From: Cohnella rhizoplanae
Lineage (GTDB): Bacteria; Bacillota; Bacilli; Paenibacillales; Paenibacillaceae
Direction of reading: 5' to 3'
NCBI RefSeq assembly: GCF_948329515.1
Contig: NZ_CAOJCN010000002.1
Location: 247,740-311,739 of the forward strand
DNA length: 64,000 nucleotides
The notes beneath the pieces were generated by a model. That model was not told where the DNA came from. It was given only the letters and a program-made list of their open reading frames with translations, and did no database searches. Position 1 is the stretch's first letter. Every line of letters begins with the position of its first letter. Made by a program: the position numbers and the translations under genes. Positions 1-7,168 of the stretch are shown here, in pieces.

Positions 1-346
1 GGGCGAGGTAGCTGCTCAGCTCCACGATGCTCACGTACGAATATTCGGGCTTCGCGAACTTGGCGAAGGCCGAGCGGTTGAACGCGTTCTCGACGGCGTT
101 CAGCTCCTCCAGCGTCTCGCGCAGGTGCATGAACATGAAGTCGGCCTTCTGGCCGACCACCGCGTAGACGGCGAGACTGCCTTCCTTGCGTTCCTCGGTC
201 GCCCGCCAGTCCGCGATCAGGCTCAGCAGCTCCTGCCGAGCCGTCTCCCGTTCCTCGGGGGTCGCGGCCTTCCAGGCTGTCCAATCGATCGTGCGGAAGT
301 CGTGCAGCGCGTACCAGCCGTCCAGCGTTTGTGCGGCTTCACTCAT
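1..346 (-). CDS. hemQ: Coproheme decarboxylase HemQ, N-terminal part (cut by window edge)
   Basis: The visible 115 residues begin MSEAAQTLDGWYALHDFR and continue with the DWxxW and FMFMHLRETLEELN segments typical of the chlorite-dismutase-like HemQ family. HemQ removes two propionate carboxyls from coproheme III with peroxide, the last step of the coproporphyrin-dependent heme pathway of Gram-positive bacteria, in the cytoplasm. The start ATG at 346 has an AAGGAG site just upstream. The gene runs leftward out of the window, so the heme-binding C-terminal half cannot be checked. It is divergent from the small membrane protein at 514, with a shared 167-bp promoter region. Identification is from family recognition of the N-terminal half only. 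Confidence 0.85.
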   Translation of the reverse strand, partial: MSEAAQTLDGWYALHDFRTIDWTAWKAATPEERETARQELLSLIADWRATEERKEGSLAVYAVVGQKADFMFMHLRETLEELNAVENAFNRSAFAKFAKPEYSYVSIVELSSYLA

Positions 347-513
347 TGGGTTCAACTCTCCTTCTCGTCGTGCCTTGTCCGACATGGCTTTTTACATTTT
401 AGCCTATATTCGTTCCCTCGGGCAAACGACGCCGCATCCGCGCGTTGACTGCCGTCAAACCGATCTTGTAAACTAATAGAGCACACATACGACCGGGAGG
501 CTTAAAGCGAATA

Positions 514-798
514 ATGAGAGAGATTCTGCAAGAGATTCTCGGCACGCTGCTGTTCTTCGTCCTGTTCTTCGGCATCGGCTTCATCCTGAACATGCTGATC
601 AAGACGACCTGGCTGCCGACTTGGATATATGTGATCGTCGTGCTGCCGCTGGGCGTGTGGCACTTCTGGAATCCGGAGCTCAGCGTGCTCGCGTTCATCG
701 GCGTATTCACGCTGCCGTTCCTCGCGGGCATCGGCGGCGCCCTGACGAGCGGTTGGGCGATCCGCGCGCTGCGGCGCGGCGGCTACAAGATGTTCTGA
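514..798 (+). CDS. YuiB-like small membrane protein
   Basis: A 94-residue protein with about three hydrophobic segments (residues 8-28, 36-50 and 56-80) and a basic tail (RALRRGGYKMF). The N-terminal run LFFVLFFGIGFILNML resembles the YuiB family of Bacillus, whose function is not known. A GGGAGG site lies about 14 bases before the ATG at 514. It is followed 50 bases later by the GtrA-like gene on the same strand, so the two may be co-transcribed and share the terminator near 1275-1317. The family assignment is by resemblance and could be wrong; the membrane prediction is firm. Confidence 0.65.
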   Translation: MREILQEILGTLLFFVLFFGIGFILNMLIKTTWLPTWIYVIVVLPLGVWHFWNPELSVLAFIGVFTLPFLAGIGGALTSGWAIRALRRGGYKMF

Positions 799-848
799 TC
801 GGGGATAAAGGGAACCGCGCGCGGGATCGGGGAAACGAGGGACGAGCC

Positions 849-1262
849 ATGAGAATCGACAGCCTGGAAATTAAACGCGTCTCCAAGTTCGCGGCCATAG
901 GCGTGCTGAATACCGGCATCGACATCGCCCTGTTCGCGGCGCTCGTCTACGCCTTGAGCTGGCCGTCTCTGCCGGCCCAGTGCGTCTCCTATTTCCTCGC
1001 CTTCCTCAACAGCTATTGGTGGAACCGGCGCTGGACGTTCGGCATGCGGGAGCGCGGCAGCGCCCGGGAGCTGCTCAAGTTCGGGGCCGTCAACGCCCTG
1101 TCCTTCCTGTGCGCGACCGGCGTGCTGCTCGGCGCGGAGAGAGGGCTGGATCTGTCGCCGATCGTCGCGAAGCTCGTGTCCGTCGCCGCGTCGCTCGCCG
1201 TCAACTACGCCGGGAGCAAGCTGTGGGTGTTCAGGCAGGCGGAGCTCGGGCGGGAAAATTAA
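849..1262 (+). CDS. GtrA family membrane protein
   Basis: A 137-residue protein with four hydrophobic segments arranged as in GtrA (PF04138): KFAAIGVLNTGIDIALFAAL at the N-terminus, a second segment ending in the signature NSYWWNRRWTFG, a third around residues 85-100 and a last one ending in NYAGSKLWVF. GtrA-like proteins are thought to move lipid-linked sugars, usually undecaprenyl-phosphate-glucose, across the membrane during decoration of polysaccharides or teichoic acids. The start ATG at 849 was chosen over an upstream in-frame GTG-type extension because residues before it are Arg/Ala-rich and lack family similarity. The substrate is unknown. No glycosyltransferase partner is next to it. 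Confidence 0.85.
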   Translation: MRIDSLEIKRVSKFAAIGVLNTGIDIALFAALVYALSWPSLPAQCVSYFLAFLNSYWWNRRWTFGMRERGSARELLKFGAVNALSFLCATGVLLGAERGLDLSPIVAKLVSVAASLAVNYAGSKLWVFRQAELGREN

Positions 1263-1274
1263 AGGGACAAGACG

Positions 1275-1317
1275 AAAAATCCGACGGAGCGCCAGTGGCG
1301 TTCGCGCCGGATTTTTT
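1275..1317. terminator. Bidirectional intrinsic terminator
   Basis: An A-run and AAAAATCCG arm pair with CGGATTTTTTT across a GC-rich imperfect stem. It has T-runs in both directions, so it can end both the GtrA-like transcript and the convergent methyltransferase transcript that stops at 1321. Confidence 0.8.
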
Positions 1318-1320
1318 TGG

Positions 1321-3411
1321 TTATGCGCGTCGTTCGACGACGATGAAGCAGGTACTGTCCGGCAGGGGGGCCGCGCGGCCTTCTTCGTCGAACACCGCGA
1401 CCTTGTCCGCGAGCGCCTCCGTATAGCCTTCCTGAAGGTAGTGGCGCAGCGCGACGATCTCTGCTTTTTCGCCCAACGCGTCCCGGATGAACCGTTCGTA
1501 CTCGCTTGGCGTAAAGTAGCCGAACTGCTCCTGCACCTCATGCACGTAGGCTTCCTCGCCCCACGTATACGTATATAGAAACTCCATGGCGTCGTTGACG
1601 GGCAGGACGACCTCATGGTCGCTTAGCCGTTCGTAGACGATCTTGCGTCCGGCGAAGTCCCGGCTGTACCGTTCCAGCCACGGCAGCCCGTCCGGCTGCA
1701 GGAAGCGGATCACGCGCCGCGCGTCGGGCTCGGTCATGATGCCGTCTCGGATGATGATGCGCCCGCCGGGCGCGAGCACGTCGAACGCGCTTCGGAGCGC
1801 CGCGGCCACCGTGTCCCGGTTGAAGCGCGTGCCGTTATAAGGGATGTAGGAATACAGCTCGTGCAGAATCGACGAGAAGATGACGGTGTCCACGCTGCCG
1901 GGCTCCACGTAGTCCTTGAGCGCCAGCGCATCCCCCTGGAGCACCTCCCAGCCGCGGGCTTCCGCGTGCTTCTTGCGAGTCAGGGCTTCGATGACGCTCT
2001 GCGAAATGTCGATGCCGACGGCCTTGACATGCGGCAGCCGCTCCTCCAGCAGGTCCAGCAGCACGCCGCCGCCGGGCCCGATGTCCAGCGCCTTTTCCCC
2101 GACGACGTAGTCCAGAATAACCTTTTTATAATCAGCCGTGCTGTTCATGTCCGCCAGGTAGGTCTCCTCGTTGTGGAAACGGTCGTAGGCGTCGCGCCGC
2201 AGCCCGAACAGGTCGAACAGCAGGAGCACCGCCTTCTCGTAGAGCGACGACTTCTCGGCCTCGACGCAAAAATCGATCAGCTTGTCCGCGGCCGCCGAGA
2301 ACTCGAACTCGAAAAACAGCGTGTCCGGCAGACCTTCCTTGCGGACGAGGCGGTGGCGGAGATGCGGATTGTCGTGCCGGACGTCGCCCGCCAGGATGCG
2401 GTCCCAGTCCAGCTCGCCCAGATACTTTTCGATGATTCGCTTCTTGTAGACGTTGATTTTTTTGCTGCCCTTGTAGTCGTAGTACATCGCGTTCATGACG
2501 TTCTCGAAGCTGACGTGCTTGACGTCCGGCAGCGAGGCGTCGCGGGCGACGATCGCGAATACCTTGAGGAATTGCTCCAGCGAGAAGTCCTCCAGCGCGG
2601 ACTCGACGTACCAGAACGTCTTGGGCGCGAGCGGCCGCAGCGCCGCCAGCAGACCGTGACGCGCATCGAGGGCGTCGAGTCCGCCCGCGAAGTCCTCGCC
2701 CCGGCGGATCGACTGGGTCCGCAGCCGGCGCAGGCGCTCGCGGAGCGGGAGCGGCGCGTCGCCCGCCGGGTTGCCCGCGGCGATCCTGCGGACGACCGGC
2801 GCGACCAGGGGCTCGACCTCCGCCCAGAGCGCCGGGGATACCGCCGCGATGATGCAGTAGTTCAGCGCGGTCAGCAGGCGCTCCCGCTCCTCTATGGAGT
2901 CGAGCGACCGCTCCAGCGCGCGCGCCAGCGGATCGTGATCCTGGGGCGGGACTTCGCCGCGGAGCTCCTGCCCGACGAGGCCGTGCGTCTCCACGAGCGC
3001 GCGGACGAGCTGCGAGCGCTCGCTCGCCGGCCCGCCGGCTGTCCGGTATCGCTCGTACAGCTGGGCGGAGCCGATATTGTGCACGCGGAAGTTGATGCCC
3101 TGCGCCTGCCAGCCGAGCCGCTCGCGGTAGGTGCCGCCCTTGGCCGTCTCGCACCAGACCAGCGTCTCCTCGGCCAGCTCCTTGATCCAGTAGGAGACCG
3201 GCAGCGCGTCCAGCAGCCGCAGGCTCCGCTCCACGTAGTCGAGCACCGGATTGGACAATGCCATCTCGCGGAGCGACGCGAACCGTTCGAGATTGACGAC
3301 GGGCGCCTCCGCGGAGGCCAGCAGCTTCAGCCACGGAGGCGCTGCGGACAGCGCCTCCTCGGCGGAGGGGGTATGGCGGTAGCGTTCGATGGCCTCTAGT
3401 GACTTCAGCAT
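1321..3411 (-). CDS. Large class I SAM-dependent methyltransferase with uncharacterised N-terminal domain
   Basis: A 696-residue protein. The C-terminal part (about residues 425-600) is a Rossmann-type methyltransferase: motif I is LDIGPGGG, the acidic end of strand 2 is VGIDIS, motif IV is DTVIFSSILHEL and a post-motif strand is GGRIIIRDG. The N-terminal 400 residues are mostly helical, with no motif I recognise. The true start is the ATG at 3411, preceded by an excellent AGGAGG site; the reading frame stays open further upstream but that part has no support. It lies 77 bases downstream of the free-methionine-sulfoxide reductase gene and is probably co-transcribed. The substrate is unknown; the size and lack of a target-recognition domain argue against a DNA modification enzyme. 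Confidence 0.75.
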   Translation of the reverse strand: MLKSLEAIERYRHTPSAEEALSAAPPWLKLLASAEAPVVNLERFASLREMALSNPVLDYVERSLRLLDALPVSYWIKELAEETLVWCETAKGGTYRERLGWQAQGINFRVHNIGSAQLYERYRTAGGPASERSQLVRALVETHGLVGQELRGEVPPQDHDPLARALERSLDSIEERERLLTALNYCIIAAVSPALWAEVEPLVAPVVRRIAAGNPAGDAPLPLRERLRRLRTQSIRRGEDFAGGLDALDARHGLLAALRPLAPKTFWYVESALEDFSLEQFLKVFAIVARDASLPDVKHVSFENVMNAMYYDYKGSKKINVYKKRIIEKYLGELDWDRILAGDVRHDNPHLRHRLVRKEGLPDTLFFEFEFSAAADKLIDFCVEAEKSSLYEKAVLLLFDLFGLRRDAYDRFHNEETYLADMNSTADYKKVILDYVVGEKALDIGPGGGVLLDLLEERLPHVKAVGIDISQSVIEALTRKKHAEARGWEVLQGDALALKDYVEPGSVDTVIFSSILHELYSYIPYNGTRFNRDTVAAALRSAFDVLAPGGRIIIRDGIMTEPDARRVIRFLQPDGLPWLERYSRDFAGRKIVYERLSDHEVVLPVNDAMEFLYTYTWGEEAYVHEVQEQFGYFTPSEYERFIRDALGEKAEIVALRHYLQEGYTEALADKVAVFDEEGRAAPLPDSTCFIVVERRA

Positions 3412-3488
3412 GGATATCCCTCCTGCATCGTGATTCGGCGTTTGAGTCCGGTAGGTACTATATGGGCATAGGCGATATGCGCAGTCGC

Positions 3489-3980
3489 TTAGAGATAGCG
3501 CGCCAGCATTTCGTTGAAGCGCTCGAGGAAGTCCTGATCGTCCTCGGAGAATCGGTCCGGCAGCGGACTGTCGATGTCGAGCACGCCGATCAGCGCGCCT
3601 GCGCCATCGTAGAGCGGTACGACGATCTCCGATCGAGACGCCGCGTCGCAGGCGATATGCCCGGGGAACGCATGCACGTCCGGCACGCGCAGCGTCTCGC
3701 GCCGCTCGGCGGACGTGCCGCATACGCCCTTGCCCAGCGGGATGCGTACGCAGGCAGGTTGGCCCTGGAACGGGCCGAGCACGAGCCCGCCGCTCTCCGC
3801 GTCTATCAGGTAGAAGCCGACCCAGTTGATGTCCGCCAGGTAGCCGCCGAGCAGCGCGGACGCGTTGGCCAGATTGGCGATGCGGTAGGGCTCGTCTTCG
3901 ATTAAGTGCTTCAGCTGCGTCAGCAGCAGGTTTTCGTTTTCCGCTCTCGTGCCGGCGTACGCTTGCGGGTTGAAGGTCAT
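3489..3980 (-). CDS. msrC: GAF-domain free methionine-(R)-sulfoxide reductase
   Basis: A 163-residue single GAF-domain protein of the YebR/YtsP type, which reduces free L-methionine-(R)-sulfoxide with thioredoxin as the usual electron donor. Three cysteines expected for the resolving and catalytic positions are present in QPACVRIP, GKGVCGTS and HIACDAAS. The segment EIVVPLYDGAGALIGVLDID is the typical C-terminal half of the GAF fold, and INWVGFY sits in the N-terminal half. An AAAGGA site precedes the ATG at 3980. It is upstream of the large methyltransferase in the same direction. Function is assigned from the conserved cysteine pattern and length. Confidence 0.85.
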   Translation of the reverse strand: MTFNPQAYAGTRAENENLLLTQLKHLIEDEPYRIANLANASALLGGYLADINWVGFYLIDAESGGLVLGPFQGQPACVRIPLGKGVCGTSAERRETLRVPDVHAFPGHIACDAASRSEIVVPLYDGAGALIGVLDIDSPLPDRFSEDDQDFLERFNEMLARYL

Positions 3981-4106
3981 CTTCGGATCATCCTTTCTGA
4001 ATCCGATTATATCGGATCGCGGCGGCGTTAACCAATGGCCGAGATGAGAGGGCGGAGGTGGAAGGATGAGCGTCGAATCCTGTTTTTCTTTCGCGAATCG
4101 TCCCTT

Positions 4107-4126
4107 TCTCTCATATAATTGAGAGA
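4107..4126 (+). promoter_or_regulatory. Perfect inverted repeat enclosing a TATAAT box, upstream of minor pilin genes
   Basis: TCTCTCA (4107-4113) and TGAGAGA (4120-4126) form a perfect 7-bp dyad around TATAAT (4114-4119). A consensus -10 box lying inside a dyad suggests a repressor operator for the pilin genes starting at 4198. No good -35 box is seen at the right spacing, so activation by another factor is also possible. Confidence 0.5.
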
Positions 4127-4197
4127 CGCCATATGTTAAAATAAGAGAGTAAATTAGGTAGAAAGTAGCTATTTATATAGGAAGTAGGTAGTATATT

Positions 4198-4758
4198 TTG
4201 AGAACTTGGCTCCGGAAGCCGCGGCGCGGCTGGAGAGGCGGGGAAGACGGCTTCTCGCTGCTCGAGGTATTGGCGGCGATCGTGATCCTGTCGGTCGTCT
4301 CCTTGGCGATGACGGCGTTTTTCATACAGGCGATGACCTATGCGAAGGGAAATCAGAACAAGACCGTGGCGGTGAATCTGGCGCGCTACGGATTGTTTTT
4401 TATGGAAAAGGTGAACTACCAGACCTACAAAACCTACTTTGCGAGTCAGCCGACGCTGTCGCCCGAAGGATGCGAGAAGCTGAACATCGTGACCTGCGGC
4501 GCCGACGGCGCCAAGGCCGAGCTGTTCAACAAGACGCCGAACATGTGGGAAGCGCTGAACCCGACGGTGAACGGCCGGCAATATCGCATAGCGGTCGAAT
4601 TCCAGGACGATTTCTGGGAGACGAACAAGGACAAAGCGAATTTAGCCGATTATTTATTGCCGATCAAGGTCAGCGCTTGGGACATCTCGAGAGGGCCGGA
4701 CGACGCGCGCGGCTCGGCGGAAGTGGAGGGCTACATCACCGATGAGAAAATACGCTAA
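4198..4758 (+). CDS. Prepilin-type N-terminal cleavage protein (minor pilin)
   Basis: A 186-residue type IV prepilin-like protein. After a basic leader (RTWLRKPRRGWRGGEDG) comes the class III cleavage site G-FSLLEVL, with the conserved Glu at +5 of the mature protein, and a hydrophobic helix to about residue 48. The remaining globular part has no recognised fold; it carries two cysteines (GCEKLNIVTC) that could form a disulfide. PilD (17473) should remove the leader. The start is a TTG at 4198; a purine-rich GGAAG lies upstream but is not strong. The stop overlaps the start of the next pilin gene by 17 bases, so the two are translationally coupled. Confidence 0.82.
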   Translation: MRTWLRKPRRGWRGGEDGFSLLEVLAAIVILSVVSLAMTAFFIQAMTYAKGNQNKTVAVNLARYGLFFMEKVNYQTYKTYFASQPTLSPEGCEKLNIVTCGADGAKAELFNKTPNMWEALNPTVNGRQYRIAVEFQDDFWETNKDKANLADYLLPIKVSAWDISRGPDDARGSAEVEGYITDEKIR

Positions 4759-5251
4759 GCGCCTCCTCCACGAGGAACGGGGACTCACGCTCGTCGAGCT
4801 GATCGCGACGGTCTCCGTATTCTCCATCGTCATGCTCGCCATCTATGGGATCATCCACTTCGGACTCGGCACGTACCATCGCATCACGATCGAGAACTCG
4901 CTGCGCGACGAAGGCGACCTGCTCATGTCGTCCGTCATTACGGAGCTGTACGACTTTGCGCCGGAGAGCGTGTCTCAGTCGATTGACGGTCTGAAACTCA
5001 GCAAAAAGGCCGCAGAGATCGGGGGCAACGAGGATTACATCGAGCTTAAGGATCGCGCCATGTATATTAGCGGGGACAAGCTAGAGATCCGCTCCGACGT
5101 GCTGGATTCCTCTTCGATCGCCGTGACCTGCACGGCAAGCGACGAGGCCAGCGCCTGCACGGCCGGTCTGATCGAGATCAATCTCGAGCTGAGCCAGACG
5201 TACGACGGGCGCGATCAGCGCCTGAAGCTGCAGAGCCGGTTCGGATTCTAG
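4742..5251 (+). CDS. Prepilin-type N-terminal cleavage protein (minor pilin)
   Basis: A 169-residue prepilin-like protein. The leader MRKYAKRLLHEERG is followed by LTLVELIATVSVF, giving G/L at the cleavage point and the conserved mature Glu5, then a hydrophobic helix to about residue 40. The globular part is acidic, has a Cys pair (VTCTASDEASACTAG), and ends in RLKLQSRFGF. It overlaps the preceding minor pilin gene and is followed after 16 bases by the PilX-like gene. Three such genes in a row resemble the minor-pilin priming set that starts pilus assembly. The exact class of minor pilin cannot be told from sequence alone. Confidence 0.82.
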   Translation: MRKYAKRLLHEERGLTLVELIATVSVFSIVMLAIYGIIHFGLGTYHRITIENSLRDEGDLLMSSVITELYDFAPESVSQSIDGLKLSKKAAEIGGNEDYIELKDRAMYISGDKLEIRSDVLDSSSIAVTCTASDEASACTAGLIEINLELSQTYDGRDQRLKLQSRFGF

Positions 5252-5267
5252 GAGAAAGGGGGATATC

Positions 5268-7100
5268 ATGCGAATTCGCTTGCAAGAGGAAAGGGGCTCC
5301 GCGCTGCTCCTCGTCGTCTTCATGATCCTGCTGTTCACGATGCTCGGCTTCGCGATTATGGGCGCCATGCTGGGCGGCGCACAGCGCTCGGAGACACGGG
5401 AGAAGGACGTCCAAGGCCTGCACCTGGCGGAAATGGCGCTGAACGAGGCGGCGTCCGAAGTGTTGGACTATCTGGAGGACGAGCGCAACCAGGACATCTC
5501 CATCGATGAGCTTAGAGGTAAGCTAGACGAGATCGAGGGCAAGCTGACCGAGCTGAAGGGCAAGACGACGAGCGGCGACGTCGGCCAATCCGCGATCGGC
5601 AGCATTCACTCCATCAGCGTGGATAAGGAAGGCAAGGTTAAAAACCAGTTCAATATCAGCTCCAAGGAATATACCATTACGATCGAAGCCGAAGCGGTCG
5701 TGGACGGCGTCAAGCGGATGCTGGCGCAGGATATCGTCCTCGATTCGTATCCCGATTTTCTCAAGTACGCCATGGGCTCTGAGGGCAACGTTTACCTGAA
5801 CGGGGCCTCTTATATTAGAGGGAACCTGTATGCCGGCAAAAAGCTGTGGGTGAAAAACGAAGCGGATTACCGTTACCATCTGGCTGCAACCGTGCCGGAT
5901 CTGAATGAACCCACGGTATTTCCACGCATAGGCGGCTCGGTCTATGTTCAGCCTGGCACGCTAGGCAACGGGGCGAGCATTCAGGCGTGCGAGCAGCGGC
6001 CCTGCCAAGGCCGATATGACGATGTGGATCCGGACAAGCCAGGCGGCGGCGACAAGGTTGAAAAGTACTTCGGCATAACGGCCGACGACATTAAATTAAA
6101 GGATCAGAACAAATTCGTCACCGTGAACGTCAAGGAGTCCTTCTACGACAAGGTAGCCGAGGCAGCCGGGATCAGCCGGTCGCTGCTATCGGTCTCGGGT
6201 GGCATGACGCCTGAGGCGATCGTCGAGCAGGCGCGCACGATAAGCTCCGCTTCGTTTCTGGCGTTGGACGAACCGACCGCGCCTGCCGCGGACGCGACGC
6301 CGGACGAGAAGGCCGCATACAACGACCAGAAAAACAAGATCATCTCTTCCTTGAATGGAACGTTGGCCAATTCGGTCATCTACCGGATGGAGAATGGAAG
6401 CCGAGCTTCCCTAATGATCGACGGCGCGCCTTATGCCTCCTTGGCGTATACCGAGGACGCCAAAAACGACCTCGATATGATCGGCGAGCTCCGCAAGACG
6501 AACTGGTTCATCGTGGAAGGAGACCTGACGATCGACGCGTCGCGCACGGGCAGTCCGATCGACGTGCGGGGCAATATCCTCGTCACCGGCGACCTGCGGA
6601 TCAAGGGGAACGTGCGGATGGACGCGACCGTGATCGCGCTTGGCAGCGCCACGATCGAGGATGCCACGATCTCCGGATTGAATGGCAAGGAGCTCGTACT
6701 GATCTCCGAAGGCGATCTCCTTATCAACCGGGTGGATCCGTTCAATACGATATCCAACGCATACCCTGGCGTCGCTAGCGCGCAGGATCCCGGCGTGCTC
6801 GAAGCGTTTCTCTATACGGATAAGAAAGCCACGTTGTACGGCGTCGGATCGGCGTTCTGGATCAAAGGCGGACTGTTCGCCAAGGACGATATCACGATTA
6901 ACGCGGTGCTCGGCAATACGAGCGCGTCCGGCAACTCGCTCAGCTTCGATCCGGTGATGAATGCCAACGAGGATGCGGATCGCGGCTTCTCGCGGTTCAT
7001 CGTCGAGTACAACAGCGACGTGTACGTCGATCAGAAGATCGGCCTGCCGCGCGTACAGCAGATTAATCTGACGGTCGGGCCCAAGCGCTTTGCCGACTGA
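5268..7100 (+). CDS. PilX-like pilus assembly protein with a bactofilin-like segment
   Basis: A 610-residue protein with a single N-terminal membrane helix after a short basic stretch (MRIRLQEERGSALLLVVFM). The RGSALLLVVFMILLFTMLGF pattern is typical of PilX-like proteins that sit with the minor pilins. Residues about 415-500 (ITVTGDLRIKG-like strands: DVRGNILVTGDLRIKG, ALGSATIEDATISG) form a regular series of short beta strands resembling the polymer-forming/bactofilin or right-handed helix fold. The rest is a large extracytoplasmic domain of unknown fold. RBS AGAAAGGGGG precedes the ATG at 5268. It is the third gene of the minor-pilin operon and ends just before a shared bidirectional terminator. 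Confidence 0.7.
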   Translation: MRIRLQEERGSALLLVVFMILLFTMLGFAIMGAMLGGAQRSETREKDVQGLHLAEMALNEAASEVLDYLEDERNQDISIDELRGKLDEIEGKLTELKGKTTSGDVGQSAIGSIHSISVDKEGKVKNQFNISSKEYTITIEAEAVVDGVKRMLAQDIVLDSYPDFLKYAMGSEGNVYLNGASYIRGNLYAGKKLWVKNEADYRYHLAATVPDLNEPTVFPRIGGSVYVQPGTLGNGASIQACEQRPCQGRYDDVDPDKPGGGDKVEKYFGITADDIKLKDQNKFVTVNVKESFYDKVAEAAGISRSLLSVSGGMTPEAIVEQARTISSASFLALDEPTAPAADATPDEKAAYNDQKNKIISSLNGTLANSVIYRMENGSRASLMIDGAPYASLAYTEDAKNDLDMIGELRKTNWFIVEGDLTIDASRTGSPIDVRGNILVTGDLRIKGNVRMDATVIALGSATIEDATISGLNGKELVLISEGDLLINRVDPFNTISNAYPGVASAQDPGVLEAFLYTDKKATLYGVGSAFWIKGGLFAKDDITINAVLGNTSASGNSLSFDPVMNANEDADRGFSRFIVEYNSDVYVDQKIGLPRVQQINLTVGPKRFAD

Positions 7101-7118
7101 CCCGACGTCTATATGCAG

Positions 7119-7157
7119 TAAAAGCGCCCGATCCGTCAATGGATCGGGCGCTTTTAC
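7119..7157. terminator. Bidirectional intrinsic terminator
   Basis: AAAAGCGCCCGATCC and GGATCGGGCGCTTTT form a perfect long stem around TCAAT, with A- and T-runs on the two sides. It separates the PilX-like gene from the convergent gene for the large exported protein. Confidence 0.9.
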
Positions 7158-7168
7158 TCTACCTTTGA

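Noticed and set aside
1861..3399. 512-codon rightward frame opposite the methyltransferase
   Set aside because: Antisense shadow; no ribosome binding site and no recognisable domain.
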